Source: Halanaerobiaceae bacterium (GTDB taxonomy: Bacteria > Bacillota_F > Halanaerobiia > Halanaerobiales > CSSED10-376). From it: a stretch of 17,000 nt of DNA. The position numbers were made by a program, and so were the translations under genes. The notes beneath the pieces are model-generated. The model was not told the origin of the DNA. It did no database searches and saw only the letters and a program-made list of their open reading frames with translations. Positions within the stretch are counted from its first letter, which is position 1, and the number at the start of each line of letters is the position of its first letter. This document shows, piece by piece, positions 1 through 7,291 of this stretch. The stretch lies in contig PWOK01000097.1 of NCBI GenBank assembly GCA_003557445.1, forward strand, positions 1 through 17,000. The letters are read 5' to 3'.

Positions 1-20
1 CACATAATATTAACCCCTTT
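1..20 (-). promoter_or_regulatory. Ribosome binding site and start codon of a gene leaving the left edge
   Basis: On the minus strand AAAGGGG (20 down to 14) lies 8 nt before an ATG (5 to 3). This is the usual spacing here, so a gene probably starts at the edge and continues outside the window. Only five bases of it are present, so nothing can be said about the product. A TATAAT hexamer at 32-27 could be its -10 element, but I see no good -35. Confidence 0.45.
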
Positions 21-40
21 CATTCTATTATAAATATATA

Positions 41-83
41 TAAAGAAAAACCAGGCTCTATTTTTCAATAAGAGAGCATGGTT
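41..83 (-). terminator. Rho-independent terminator of mtrB
   Basis: Read on the minus strand, AACCATGCTCT (83-73) pairs with AGAGCCTGGTT (59-49) with a single mismatch and a 13-nt loop. TTTTTCTTTA follows at 50-41. It begins one base after the mtrB stop codon, so it should end that transcript and isolate it from the next gene. Confidence 0.8.
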
Positions 84-84
84 G

Positions 85-309
85 CTAGTCCTCTTTGCCT
101 GAAGTAAGAGATCCATGTTTTGCTTTTATTAAAGCATTACCTCTAATTTTAATCGCTGATGTATTTTCAGTAAATTGAGCCACCAGGACTTCCCCATTAT
201 CAAGTTTTTCAGTATGACTAAACTTAGTTTCTTTACCCCTGGTTAAACCAATAATTGTTACACCATCCTCCAGTGCCTTAACCATTATAAAATCAGCATC
301 AATCTTCAT
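85..309 (-). CDS. mtrB: trp RNA-binding attenuation protein (TRAP)
   Basis: A 74-residue protein that aligns end to end with Bacillus subtilis MtrB (75 aa). TRAP assembles as an 11-subunit ring, binds tryptophan, then wraps trp leader RNA carrying spaced G/UAG triplets to promote termination or block translation. The KKR RNA-binding set is present as K35, K54 and R56, equivalent to K37, K56 and R58 of B. subtilis. The core GLTRG (21-25) and FTENTSAIKIRG (46-57) are nearly identical, and the threonines and serine that line the tryptophan pocket (T23, T28, S51) are kept. The start at 309 is fixed by AGGAGGT 8 nt upstream; a longer reading to 342 lacks a ribosome binding site. It has its own promoter and terminator. 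No trp genes, TRAP target or anti-TRAP gene is visible in the window. Confidence 0.95.
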   Translation of the reverse strand: MKIDADFIMVKALEDGVTIIGLTRGKETKFSHTEKLDNGEVLVAQFTENTSAIKIRGNALIKAKHGSLTSGKED

Positions 310-333
310 AAGTATTAACCTCCTGTTTAATTT

Positions 334-362
334 ATCATACAACTTTTTTATATTAATGTCAA
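334..362 (-). promoter_or_regulatory. Sigma-A promoter of mtrB
   Basis: Minus strand TTGACA (362-357), a 17-nt spacer, and TATGAT (339-334), near-perfect sigma-A elements. The transcript would start near 327 and have a short leader containing the AGGAGGT site. The promoter lies between the upstream export-protein gene and mtrB, so mtrB can be expressed independently of dnaE. Confidence 0.85.
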
Positions 363-406
363 GAATTTATTGCCTGAAGCAAAGGGACTGTTCATCTTAG
401 TCCTCT

Positions 407-883
407 TTACTGAAAAAAAACGGATAAAAGTGTAACAACTATTCCTGCAATTATTATTCCAGAAACAATTGCCGGAAAAGCATAAACAAATTTGATTTTA
501 AATAACATAGCTGCCAGACTTGCTGTCCAGGCACCGGTAGTGGGTAAAGGAACCGCTGTGAAAAAAATCAAACCCAGAGCCCCATATTTTTCTACTTTAT
601 CACTTTTTTTATATGTTCTCTTATCCAGCCATGTAAAAAATCGGGACATTAGTCTGGATTTCTCCCTTAAAAATTTCCTAATAGGACTCAGAAAAAAAAG
701 TAATGGAATAACAGGAATAATATTTCCTGTTATTGCCAGCAAAAAAACATTTAACGGATTTATCCCCTGATAAATACCCAGTGGTATAGCCAGTCTGAGT
801 TCAACAAATGGTAACCAGGCAATAAAAAAAACAGACAGTTCAGGAGACAAATAAATCCTCAACCATTCATATATTGTTTCCAT
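407..883 (-). CDS. Small multidrug export family membrane protein (COG2426/PF06695 type)
   Basis: 158 residues, strongly hydrophobic. The segment order and the FVELRLAIPLGI motif (27-38) near the first membrane helix resemble the putative small multi-drug export protein family. About four membrane segments lie around residues 13-38, 44-66, 99-127 and 132-157. A basic cytoplasmic loop, rich in K and R, lies at about 68-97, and FFTAVPLPTTGAWT (107-120) is the second conserved patch. The family name comes from weak annotation and no substrate is established. The start is supported by AGGAGG, with 8 nt between it and the ATG. It begins 15 bases after the dnaE stop, with its ribosome binding site in the gap, so it is almost certainly co-transcribed and perhaps coupled with dnaE. 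No functional link to replication is implied. Confidence 0.8.
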   Translation of the reverse strand: METIYEWLRIYLSPELSVFFIAWLPFVELRLAIPLGIYQGINPLNVFLLAITGNIIPVIPLLFFLSPIRKFLREKSRLMSRFFTWLDKRTYKKSDKVEKYGALGLIFFTAVPLPTTGAWTASLAAMLFKIKFVYAFPAIVSGIIIAGIVVTLLSVFFQ

Positions 884-898
884 CTTAATCCTCCTGTA

Positions 899-3800
899 TT
901 AATATAAATTATAATAATCTTTTTTGAGTATTTTTTTTAATTCCTTTTCAATCTTATTATAGTTATCTATCCAGTACTTTTGGGGAGTATATATAATGAC
1001 ATCTTTTTCTTTAGTTTTTTTTCTCAAAAACACCGGTATATTTCCATTATTTTTTACCAATAATTTTTTTATGATATTTACTTTATTATAGGTTATATTA
1101 TTTATAATTATTTCCAGATAATCAATATCAAGTGGTATAATATTTTTCACTATAAAGCTGTCATTCTGACAGTAACCATTAACAATTATTCTATTACCTT
1201 TCTCCAGCGGAAAATCAATTATATTATATACATCGGGAAAGACTACTACATCCAGCTGATCCAGCTGGTCTTCAATAGTCAAAAAGGCCATTTTGTTATT
1301 TCTTTTTGTAATATGTTCTTTTTTTGAAATAACTACTCCTGCCAGAGATTTATTTCTTATGTTTTTCTTTTTAAAGACATTATCACAATTGGAATTGGTT
1401 AATATCCTGATTTTTTTCTCATATATCTCTAGAGGATGTCCGGAAATATATATTCCCAGAAATTCTTTCTCCTGGTCAAGCTTTTTTTCGATACTTAATT
1501 CATCCAGGGATGGATATTTAATTTCATCTTCAAAAAATTCACTATCTTCTTCAAAAAGATCAAAAAATGAAGTCTGTTTGCTTGAATGTTTTTTCTTCCA
1601 GGAGGATATACGGTTGTAAATTTCCTCATATTTCACCAGAAGCCGGGACCGATATATCCCCAGGCTATCCATTGTTCCTGATTTTATCAAAGATTCAAGT
1701 GTTTTTATATTAATATTGGTCAAATCAACTCTTTTCAAAAAATCCACTGGTGATTGGTAATAACCATTTTCCCTTTCCTCTGTTATACTTTTTATAGCTC
1801 CTGAACCAATATTTTTTACTGCTTTCAAACCAAAACGAATATCTCCATTTTCGTTTGTTTCAAATTCATAACCACTTTCATTTATATCTGGTGGTAACAC
1901 ATTTATACCCATTTCCTTACATCCATTGATATATACACTTATTTTGTCAAGATTATTCATTACACTTGAAAGTAAAGCTGCCATAAATTCTGAAGGATAT
2001 TTTACTTTCAAATAAGCTGTCTGATAGGCCAAAAGAGCATAAGCAGCACTGTGTGATTTATTGAAACCATATCCTGCAAAGTATTCCATCTGGTCAAAAA
2101 TTTCATGGGCTGTCTTTTTGTCAAGACCATTATTCTGAGCACCTTTGATAAATTTTTTCCTTTCTCTGGCCACAAGACCGGGTTTTTTCTTACTCATCCC
2201 CCGTCTTAAAATATCAGCTTCTCCCATGGAATAACCACCCAGTTTACTGGCTATTTCCATTACCTGTTCCTGATATAGTATTAGCCCAAAAGTTTCCTCC
2301 AGTATTGGTTTTAGTGATGGATGTAAATATTCAGGTTGTTTATTTCCATGTCTACTTTCAATATAATCTTCCACAAGTCCACTATTTAGAGGACCTGGAC
2401 GACCCAGAGCCAGTAAAGCTATTAAATCCTCAAATCTATCAGGTTTAAGTTTTTTATTTAAATCCTGAAACAAATATGATTCCATCTGAAAAACACCCAG
2501 TGTTTTACCTTCCTGAAGTAATTTATATACCTCCATATCATCCAGGGGAATATTATCAATATTTATTTTTTTATTATATTTATTTTCTATTAAATCAAGT
2601 GTTTTTTCAATTACAGTTAAATTTCTCAAACCCAGAAAGTCCATTTTAAGAAGACCCAGTTCTTCCAGTTCATCCATGGGTAACTGTGTTATTATATTTT
2701 CATCCTGAAATTGTAAAGGTATAATATTGGTTAGTTTTTCCGGACCAATTATTACACCTGCTGCATGTGTGGATATATGTCTAGGCATACCTTCAACCTG
2801 ACGGGCATAATCCAGTAATTTTTTTGTTCTTTGATTTTCATCATACTGTTTTTTTAATTTTTCATTTTCTTCTAAAGCTTCTTTTAGAGTAATACCGGGA
2901 GTAGAAGGAATCATTTTTGCTATCCTGTCAACCTCTGAATAAGGAATATCCAGAGCTCTTCCAATATCTCTAACTGCTGCCCTTGCTGCCATTGTACCAA
3001 AAGTTCCTATTTGAGCTACTTTTTCCTTGCCATATCTTTTCTTAACATATTCTATTATTTGATCTCTTCTTTCATCAAAATCAATATCTATATCAGGCAT
3101 GGTTACTCTTTCAGGATTTAAAAATCTTTCAAAAATCAATCCATATTTGAGGGGATTTATTTTTGTTATACCCAGTAAATAGGAAACAAGACTACCGGCA
3201 GCAGAACCTCGTCCTGGTCCAACTCTGATACCTTTTTCTTCAGCATAAACAATAAAATCTCTGACTATTAAGAAATAAGAGACATAATCCATCTCTTTAA
3301 TTATATTCAATTCATATTCCAGTCTTTTTTTTGCCTTTTGGTCATCAACTAATTCTTTATTTTTAAGCCCCTGTATACATTTATTGTATAAAAGCTCTTC
3401 AGGTTTTTGGTTTTCATCAACTCCTGGATAATCAGGTAAGTAGAATTGATCAAAATCCAGTTCCACATTACATCTATCAGCAATAATTTTTGTATTGGAA
3501 TATGCTTCATTAATCTCTGGAAAAAGTTTCTTCATTTCCTGATGATTCTTAAAATAAAACTCTTCACTATCAAATGTTAATCTGTCTTCATCGTTTATAG
3601 TTTTTCCGGTCTGTAAAGCAAGTAGAATTTCGTGAAATTCAGCATCATCCTGGTTCAAATAATGAATATCATTGGTTACCACCAGTGGGACATCCAATTC
3701 ATTGGCCAGAGAAATCATTTTTCCATTTACCCTTTTTTCCTCACGAAGCTTATGATCCTGTAATTCCAGATAAAAATTGTTTTTTCCAAAAATTTGTTGA

Positions 3801-4294
3801 TAGTCACTGACAGCTTTTTTAGCTAACTCTTTTTTCCCCTCCAGAAGCAATTGTGGAATTTCACCCAGTACACATGCCGACAGAGCAATAATTCCTTTAT
3901 TATGTTCATAAAGTAAATCTTTATCTGCCCTTGGTTTGTAATAAAAACCCTGTAACCATGCTTTTGATACAATTTTAAGCAAATTATTATAGCCCTCATT
4001 ATTGGCAGCAAGAAGAACCAGGTGATATCTTTTTGGACTTTTTTTCTCAAATCTTGATTCTGGGGCAAGATAGAGCTCACAACCCAGGATGGGTTTTATA
4101 CCTGATTTTTTAGCCTGACGATAAAATTTAATTAATCCATACAAAACCCCATGATCTGTCATTGCCACTGCTGACATATTGTTTTTTTTGGCCGCTTCTA
4201 TTAAATGATTTACTCTAACAGCCCCATCAAGAAGACTGTATTCAGTATGGTTATGTAGATGTACAAAATTTTCAATATTTTTTTGAGCAACCAT
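899..4294 (-). CDS. dnaE: DNA polymerase III subunit alpha
   Basis: 1131 residues from the chosen start, a normal DnaE length. The PHP domain (about 8-215) keeps a full set of metal-ligand candidates: H12, H14, D47, H48, E73, H91, C141, D209 and H211. The polymerase core has GPGRGS (359-364), the catalytic aspartates in PDIDIDF (D401, D403) and a third in KMDFLGLR (D552). Family patches HISTHAAGVII and YGFNKSHSAAYA follow. QTSFFDLF (907-914) looks like a beta-clamp binding motif. An OB-fold (about 983-1045) precedes a lysine-rich tail. It elongates DNA at the replication fork; in Firmicutes it often works beside PolC. An upstream ATG at 4306 has no spaced ribosome binding site. The ATG at 4294 is preceded by AAGGATGG with 8 nt of spacing, so I prefer it. 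The export-family gene follows directly. Confidence 0.95.
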   Translation of the reverse strand: MVAQKNIENFVHLHNHTEYSLLDGAVRVNHLIEAAKKNNMSAVAMTDHGVLYGLIKFYRQAKKSGIKPILGCELYLAPESRFEKKSPKRYHLVLLAANNEGYNNLLKIVSKAWLQGFYYKPRADKDLLYEHNKGIIALSACVLGEIPQLLLEGKKELAKKAVSDYQQIFGKNNFYLELQDHKLREEKRVNGKMISLANELDVPLVVTNDIHYLNQDDAEFHEILLALQTGKTINDEDRLTFDSEEFYFKNHQEMKKLFPEINEAYSNTKIIADRCNVELDFDQFYLPDYPGVDENQKPEELLYNKCIQGLKNKELVDDQKAKKRLEYELNIIKEMDYVSYFLIVRDFIVYAEEKGIRVGPGRGSAAGSLVSYLLGITKINPLKYGLIFERFLNPERVTMPDIDIDFDERRDQIIEYVKKRYGKEKVAQIGTFGTMAARAAVRDIGRALDIPYSEVDRIAKMIPSTPGITLKEALEENEKLKKQYDENQRTKKLLDYARQVEGMPRHISTHAAGVIIGPEKLTNIIPLQFQDENIITQLPMDELEELGLLKMDFLGLRNLTVIEKTLDLIENKYNKKINIDNIPLDDMEVYKLLQEGKTLGVFQMESYLFQDLNKKLKPDRFEDLIALLALGRPGPLNSGLVEDYIESRHGNKQPEYLHPSLKPILEETFGLILYQEQVMEIASKLGGYSMGEADILRRGMSKKKPGLVARERKKFIKGAQNNGLDKKTAHEIFDQMEYFAGYGFNKSHSAAYALLAYQTAYLKVKYPSEFMAALLSSVMNNLDKISVYINGCKEMGINVLPPDINESGYEFETNENGDIRFGLKAVKNIGSGAIKSITEERENGYYQSPVDFLKRVDLTNINIKTLESLIKSGTMDSLGIYRSRLLVKYEEIYNRISSWKKKHSSKQTSFFDLFEEDSEFFEDEIKYPSLDELSIEKKLDQEKEFLGIYISGHPLEIYEKKIRILTNSNCDNVFKKKNIRNKSLAGVVISKKEHITKRNNKMAFLTIEDQLDQLDVVVFPDVYNIIDFPLEKGNRIIVNGYCQNDSFIVKNIIPLDIDYLEIIINNITYNKVNIIKKLLVKNNGNIPVFLRKKTKEKDVIIYTPQKYWIDNYNKIEKELKKILKKDYYNLY

Positions 4295-4316
4295 AATATA
4301 ACCCATCCTTTTCTTT

Positions 4317-4344
4317 TAATATTATTATAATTATAGCATAAACC
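4317..4344 (+). promoter_or_regulatory. Sigma-E-like promoter candidate for ytrH-ytrI
   Basis: TAATATT (4317-4323) matches the sigma-E -35 consensus KMATATT at every position. After 13 nt, CATAAACC (4337-4344) matches CATACAMT at six of eight positions. In B. subtilis ytrHI belongs to the mother-cell sigma-E regulon, which makes the placement sensible. The spacer is slightly short and the region is A+T-rich, so this is tentative. An additional TATAAT at 4393-4398 sits too close to the ribosome binding site to serve as a -10. Confidence 0.35.
4330..4338 (-). promoter_or_regulatory. Extended -10 promoter of dnaE
   Basis: The minus strand reads TGCTATAAT (4338-4330), a perfect extended -10 element, about 36 bases upstream of the preferred dnaE start. 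The matching -35 position is T-rich without a good hexamer, as is common with extended -10 promoters. It physically overlaps the candidate ytrH promoter on the other strand. Confidence 0.55.
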
Positions 4345-4411
4345 TGTTAAAAAAAAAACTTTAGTCATATCTATATATTTACTTGATTAAAATATAATGA
4401 GGTGAACTATC

Positions 4412-4723
4412 ATGAATCGCTATATTCCTGTTTTTTTTATTGCCCTTGGAGTGGTTCTTGGAGCTGCTTTTATTGGCAGTATTGGAGGTGTTCTTTGTAG
4501 TCAACCCCCTTTAAAAATCATGAGTGATATAGCTCAGGATATCAAATTATATGCTATTATTAGTGCCATAGGAGGTACTTTTACAAGTTTAAAGATACTG
4601 GAAGGGGGTTTATTCCAGGGAGAGTTAAAAGTAATAGGACAGCAATTTCTTGTTTTATGCAGTGCTTATCTTGGGGCTCAGCTGGGTTACTGGATAATTA
4701 TTACTCTCTGTGGAGGTAAGTAA
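4412..4723 (+). CDS. ytrH: Sporulation membrane protein YtrH
   Basis: 103 residues, almost entirely hydrophobic, with about three membrane segments (roughly 4-30, 46-65 and 74-100). It is recognised as YtrH from the glycine-rich sequence around GAAFIGSIGG (18-27), the SQPPL turn (30-34) and the AIGGTFTSLKILEGG patch (52-66). Its place divergent from dnaE and upstream of a YtrI-like gene matches B. subtilis. There YtrH is a mother-cell protein needed for efficient sporulation; its molecular role is not known. The start is supported by GAGGTGA ending 6 nt before the ATG. The ribosome binding site of the next gene (GGAGG, 4712-4716) lies within the last codons, so the two genes are translationally linked. 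Confidence 0.88.
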   Translation: MNRYIPVFFIALGVVLGAAFIGSIGGVLCSQPPLKIMSDIAQDIKLYAIISAIGGTFTSLKILEGGLFQGELKVIGQQFLVLCSAYLGAQLGYWIIITLCGGK

Positions 4724-4724
4724 A

Positions 4725-5240
4725 TTGTCAAATCCTTTTTTAATATTCACCAGAGAACAATTAATTTATCTTATTGCAGTTTTTCTTCTAGGCATAGTAA
4801 TTGGCTCAACTTTATTAAATCTTTATGTTAGTTATAGAATTGATGAATTAATATTACAGAATAACAAGCTAAAATCTACAATTAAAGAAAAAAATACTGA
4901 AATCGAACAGCTGGAAAAAAACATAAAAGATTACAGGCAACAATTCATCCAGACAATAAATATAGATTTTAAAACAGATTTAAATAAACATCTTCAGCAA
5001 AAACTTAAAGAAAAAACCAAAGAATTACTCACCAACTTAAGGGGAAGAAACATAAATGATCTTGACTTATTATTAATATTAGAAAACACTCTTAATAACC
5101 GTCAACTTAGTATTGAAAATAAAAATATTACCCTTCATTTATTCTATGTATCATATATTGATGATCAACTCAACTTAATTATCATTGTTCATGATCAAAA
5201 TGATATTTCCACCTCACTTTTTGAGAGAATAACTGAATAG
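4725..5240 (+). CDS. ytrI: Sporulation membrane protein YtrI-like
   Basis: 171 residues starting at a TTG codon. GGAGG (4712-4716), inside the end of ytrH, is 8 nt upstream, and the TTG follows the ytrH stop by one base. The GTG at 4710 overlaps the ribosome binding site and is unlikely as a start. The protein has a short N-terminal cytoplasmic stretch, one membrane helix (about residues 11-32), a heptad-like charged coiled coil (about 38-85) and an alpha/beta C-terminal part. This architecture, the size (B. subtilis YtrI is about 167 aa) and the ytrH partner identify it as YtrI. Primary sequence is poorly conserved, so the call depends partly on context. It is presumably expressed with ytrH in the mother cell during sporulation. 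Confidence 0.75.
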   Translation: MSNPFLIFTREQLIYLIAVFLLGIVIGSTLLNLYVSYRIDELILQNNKLKSTIKEKNTEIEQLEKNIKDYRQQFIQTINIDFKTDLNKHLQQKLKEKTKELLTNLRGRNINDLDLLLILENTLNNRQLSIENKNITLHLFYVSYIDDQLNLIIIVHDQNDISTSLFERITE

Positions 5241-5259
5241 AAATATTTTATAATATTTT

Positions 5260-5287
5260 TTGTTTATTTTTTATTTTATGATATAAT
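5260..5287 (+). promoter_or_regulatory. Promoter of the Nfu-type gene
   Basis: TGATATAAT (5279-5287) is an extended -10 element. A weak TTGTTT (5260-5265) lies 16 nt upstream of the TATAAT. The predicted start falls near 5294, just before the AGGAGGTG ribosome binding site (5303-5310), giving a short leader. This separates the Fe-S gene from the upstream sporulation pair. Confidence 0.6.
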
Positions 5288-5317
5288 GTTAATGATAAAT
5301 ACAGGAGGTGTTAGTTA

Positions 5318-5545
5318 ATGGATAAAGAAAAAGTACAACAAGTTATTGATAAAATTAGACCTGGACTTCAAGCTGATGGTGGAGATGTAGAACTGGTCAA
5401 AATAACTGATGATGGAATAGTAGAAGTAAAACTCCAGGGTGCCTGTGCTGGTTGCCCTATGTCCACTTTAACTGTTAAAAATGGTATAGAAAGAACTTTA
5501 AAACAGGAAATTCCTGAAGTTAAAGAAGTTAAGTCTATTAATTAA
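5318..5545 (+). CDS. NifU C-terminal domain Fe-S carrier (Nfu/YutM type)
   Basis: 75 residues forming a single NifU C-terminal domain. Hallmarks are RPGLQADGGDVELV (14-27) followed by the cluster-binding CxxC at C43 and C46 in GACAGCPMS. Proteins of this kind form dimers that hold a 4Fe-4S cluster between the CxxC motifs and hand it to apo-proteins in the cytoplasm. The length is typical of stand-alone Firmicutes versions such as B. subtilis YutM. There is no NifU N-terminal scaffold and no nearby suf or isc genes. AGGAGGTG with 7 nt spacing gives a secure start. It is a single-gene unit between its own promoter and terminator. A DUF362 ferredoxin-like gene nearby is a conceivable client, but nothing in the sequence ties them together. 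Confidence 0.92.
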   Translation: MDKEKVQQVIDKIRPGLQADGGDVELVKITDDGIVEVKLQGACAGCPMSTLTVKNGIERTLKQEIPEVKEVKSIN

Positions 5546-5575
5546 CTAAAAGACTTAATATTTTTTGTTTTTATA

Positions 5576-5618
5576 ATGTGTGGCAATTCCTTTATTAGAA
5601 ATTGCCACACATTTTTTT
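5576..5618 (+). terminator. Strong terminator of the Nfu-type gene
   Basis: A perfect 13-bp stem, ATGTGTGGCAATT (5576-5588) with AATTGCCACACAT (5600-5612), an 11-nt loop, then seven T (5612-5618). The T-run overlaps the stop codon of the convergent YheA-type gene. In the minus direction the stem is followed by A-rich rather than T-rich sequence, so it should act mainly on the plus strand. Confidence 0.92.
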
Positions 5619-5976
5619 ATTCTTCCATTTCTTCCTGTTCATTTATTACTCCAATTTCAAGATCACCAAATAATGTTTTTTGTAAATCATTTAACATAAC
5701 ACTCATTCTATACTCTGCCTGTAAATATTTTTTAATATCTGAATTTAATTCAACCAGATTCTGCAATTTTTCCAATTTTTCCTGTTCCTCTGAAGTTAAT
5801 TCTTTCCCTGCCATTTTTTTGGACTGAATTTCCATCTGTTGTTGTATATAATCCTTTAACATCTTTTTAGTGTTCTCATTTTTAAGTATTTTCTGGCGAA
5901 TTTCCTGATATTCAGTATATTCATCTGAATTTTTTATCAGTCTTGCCAGACGGTTAGCTGTACTGTAAACTGACAT
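5617..5976 (-). CDS. YlbF/YmcA superfamily protein, YheA-like (UPF0342)
   Basis: 119 residues, almost wholly alpha-helical and highly charged. The KKMAGKELTSEE stretch (53-64) and QAEYRMSVMLNDLQK (86-100) match the B. subtilis YheA/UPF0342 pattern and length (about 117 aa). This is closer than the match to YlbF or YmcA, which join YaaT in the RNase Y-associated complex. Only the fold family is certain and no function is established for YheA itself. The acidic tail IEGxxxE-type end is variable in the family. AGGAGGAG about 5 nt before the ATG supports the start. No terminator is seen in the 85 bases between it and the upstream DUF362 gene, so the two may share a transcript. Its stop codon lies in the T-run of the opposing terminator. 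Confidence 0.82.
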   Translation of the reverse strand: MSVYSTANRLARLIKNSDEYTEYQEIRQKILKNENTKKMLKDYIQQQMEIQSKKMAGKELTSEEQEKLEKLQNLVELNSDIKKYLQAEYRMSVMLNDLQKTLFGDLEIGVINEQEEMEE

Positions 5977-6061
5977 AATATCTCCTCCTGAATAGTTTAT
6001 TGTTTTATATTATTTTATCATATAATTTCTCTTTTTTTAAATATTTTGCAGTTATTTTTAT

Positions 6062-7213
6062 TTAAAATTTAAAAATCATTTTACCTAATAGAGGCCTATG
6101 AATATTTATAGCCTGATATTCACATAATTCCTGACAGCAAAAACATCTTATACAGTCATCAAGATCTATAACAGCTAAATTATCTTTTATTTCAATGGTT
6201 TTTGCAGGACAGCTTTTTTCACAGATACCACAACCAACACATTTGTTTTGATTAACCACAGGTCTGGGACGTAACCAATAATTAAAAATCCAGTTCAAAG
6301 GACCTGGCAAATAACGGTCTATTAAATTTGTTTTTTCAGGAATATCCGGTATTTTAACATTTTTTGTTCTTTCTATTTTATCTCCTGTAATTTTAATATC
6401 TTTTATATCAGACGGAAGTCCTCTTTTTTGTGCTATTCTATTTTGTGGAACCTTTTTTAAGGACTCTATTCCCATTAAATAAGTAGCTGCAACATCCAGG
6501 CTAACAGCTGAATTGCTGGCCATTAAATAACCAAATTTTTTTGCCTGTCCCCCTGAAGGTCCTTCACCTTCCATTCCTATTACAGCATCCATAATATTTA
6601 AATTCGGTTTAATTAAAGCCTCCAGATCAAAAAGCATTTCCATAAATTTAGCTACATATAGCATTTTAAAATGATATTCACTTTTTAACAATCCGGGAAT
6701 AACTCCAAATATGTTTTTAATTGCACCTGTAAACATTGTCATACCATGGGTTTTCAACTTTGGCAAGTTAATAATGACATCAGCCTCATTTGCAAAATTA
6801 CATATTTCAAAATATTTACTATATTTTCCCTGAGGGAAATCAACTCTCTTTGAATCAGTATTATAATTTAAGAATATTCCAGAAGATTCATCTGCAATTT
6901 CTTTCAGTCCTGCTTTATTATAAAATCTATTTAAAATTCTTTTATTAAAAGGCCCACCAGGGCTGTCTGCAATAATCACCTTTCCTCCTATTTTTACAAT
7001 CTTTTCAGCCAGTATCTGTACAATTAAAGGATGTGTTGTTACAGCAGCCTCAGGTGGTTTTCCCATCAATAGATTAACTTTTAATAAAACTTTATCTCCT
7101 TTTTTAACAAAATTTTCTAACCCACCAAGCAAATCAAATAATTTATCCAGTTTTTCTGCTAAAAGATTTCTTTCATATCTGTCACATTTTTGAACAGCAA
7201 CTGTTTTTTCCAT
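6062..7213 (-). CDS. DUF362 protein with C-terminal 2x[4Fe-4S] ferredoxin domain
   Basis: 383 residues. The DUF362 domain occupies about 1-310, with the family signatures GDKVLLKVNLL (39-49), VIIADSPGGPF (79-89), INLPKLKTHG (148-157) and GAIKNIFGVIPG (163-174). The C-terminal ferredoxin module has two complete cluster motifs: C325, C328, C331, C335 and C354, C357, C360, C364, with an extra cysteine at 359. There is no signal peptide, so it should be cytoplasmic. DUF362 proteins are widespread in anaerobes and are thought to be redox or iron-sulfur related, but the reaction is unknown. The start is backed by GAGGGG, 8 nt upstream. It has its own promoter just beyond the ypeB stop and may be co-transcribed with the YheA-like gene downstream. 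Confidence 0.9.
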   Translation of the reverse strand: MEKTVAVQKCDRYERNLLAEKLDKLFDLLGGLENFVKKGDKVLLKVNLLMGKPPEAAVTTHPLIVQILAEKIVKIGGKVIIADSPGGPFNKRILNRFYNKAGLKEIADESSGIFLNYNTDSKRVDFPQGKYSKYFEICNFANEADVIINLPKLKTHGMTMFTGAIKNIFGVIPGLLKSEYHFKMLYVAKFMEMLFDLEALIKPNLNIMDAVIGMEGEGPSGGQAKKFGYLMASNSAVSLDVAATYLMGIESLKKVPQNRIAQKRGLPSDIKDIKITGDKIERTKNVKIPDIPEKTNLIDRYLPGPLNWIFNYWLRPRPVVNQNKCVGCGICEKSCPAKTIEIKDNLAVIDLDDCIRCFCCQELCEYQAINIHRPLLGKMIFKF

Positions 7214-7250
7214 TTTTATATCCCCTCTTAATAATTATATTATTATTTTA

Positions 7251-7279
7251 ATTATATACTTAGAAGGGATAAATATCAA
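7251..7279 (-). promoter_or_regulatory. Sigma-A promoter of the DUF362 gene
   Basis: Minus strand TTGATA (7279-7274), 17-nt spacer, TATAAT (7256-7251). It lies immediately after the ypeB stop codon and about 35 bases before the DUF362 start, which marks the DUF362 gene as a vegetative unit separate from the germination genes. I see no terminator between ypeB and this promoter. Confidence 0.75.
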
Positions 7280-7291
7280 TAATTGTCTATA

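Noticed and set aside
381..408. Inverted repeat AAAGGGACT/AGTCCTCTTT between the export gene and mtrB as a terminator
   Set aside because: The stem is plausible but has a bulge and no T-run on the minus strand, so it cannot be called a terminator with confidence.
492..770. Open frame of 92 codons on the plus strand
   Set aside because: It lies wholly opposite the export-family gene, has no ribosome binding site and no recognisable protein pattern; it is a shadow frame.
3823..4080. Minus-strand 85-codon frame inside dnaE
   Set aside because: It overlaps the PHP domain of dnaE in another frame and has no independent signals.
4393..4398. TATAAT just before ytrH as its -10
   Set aside because: Transcription would begin around the ribosome binding site, leaving no usable leader; it is more likely chance in A+T-rich sequence.
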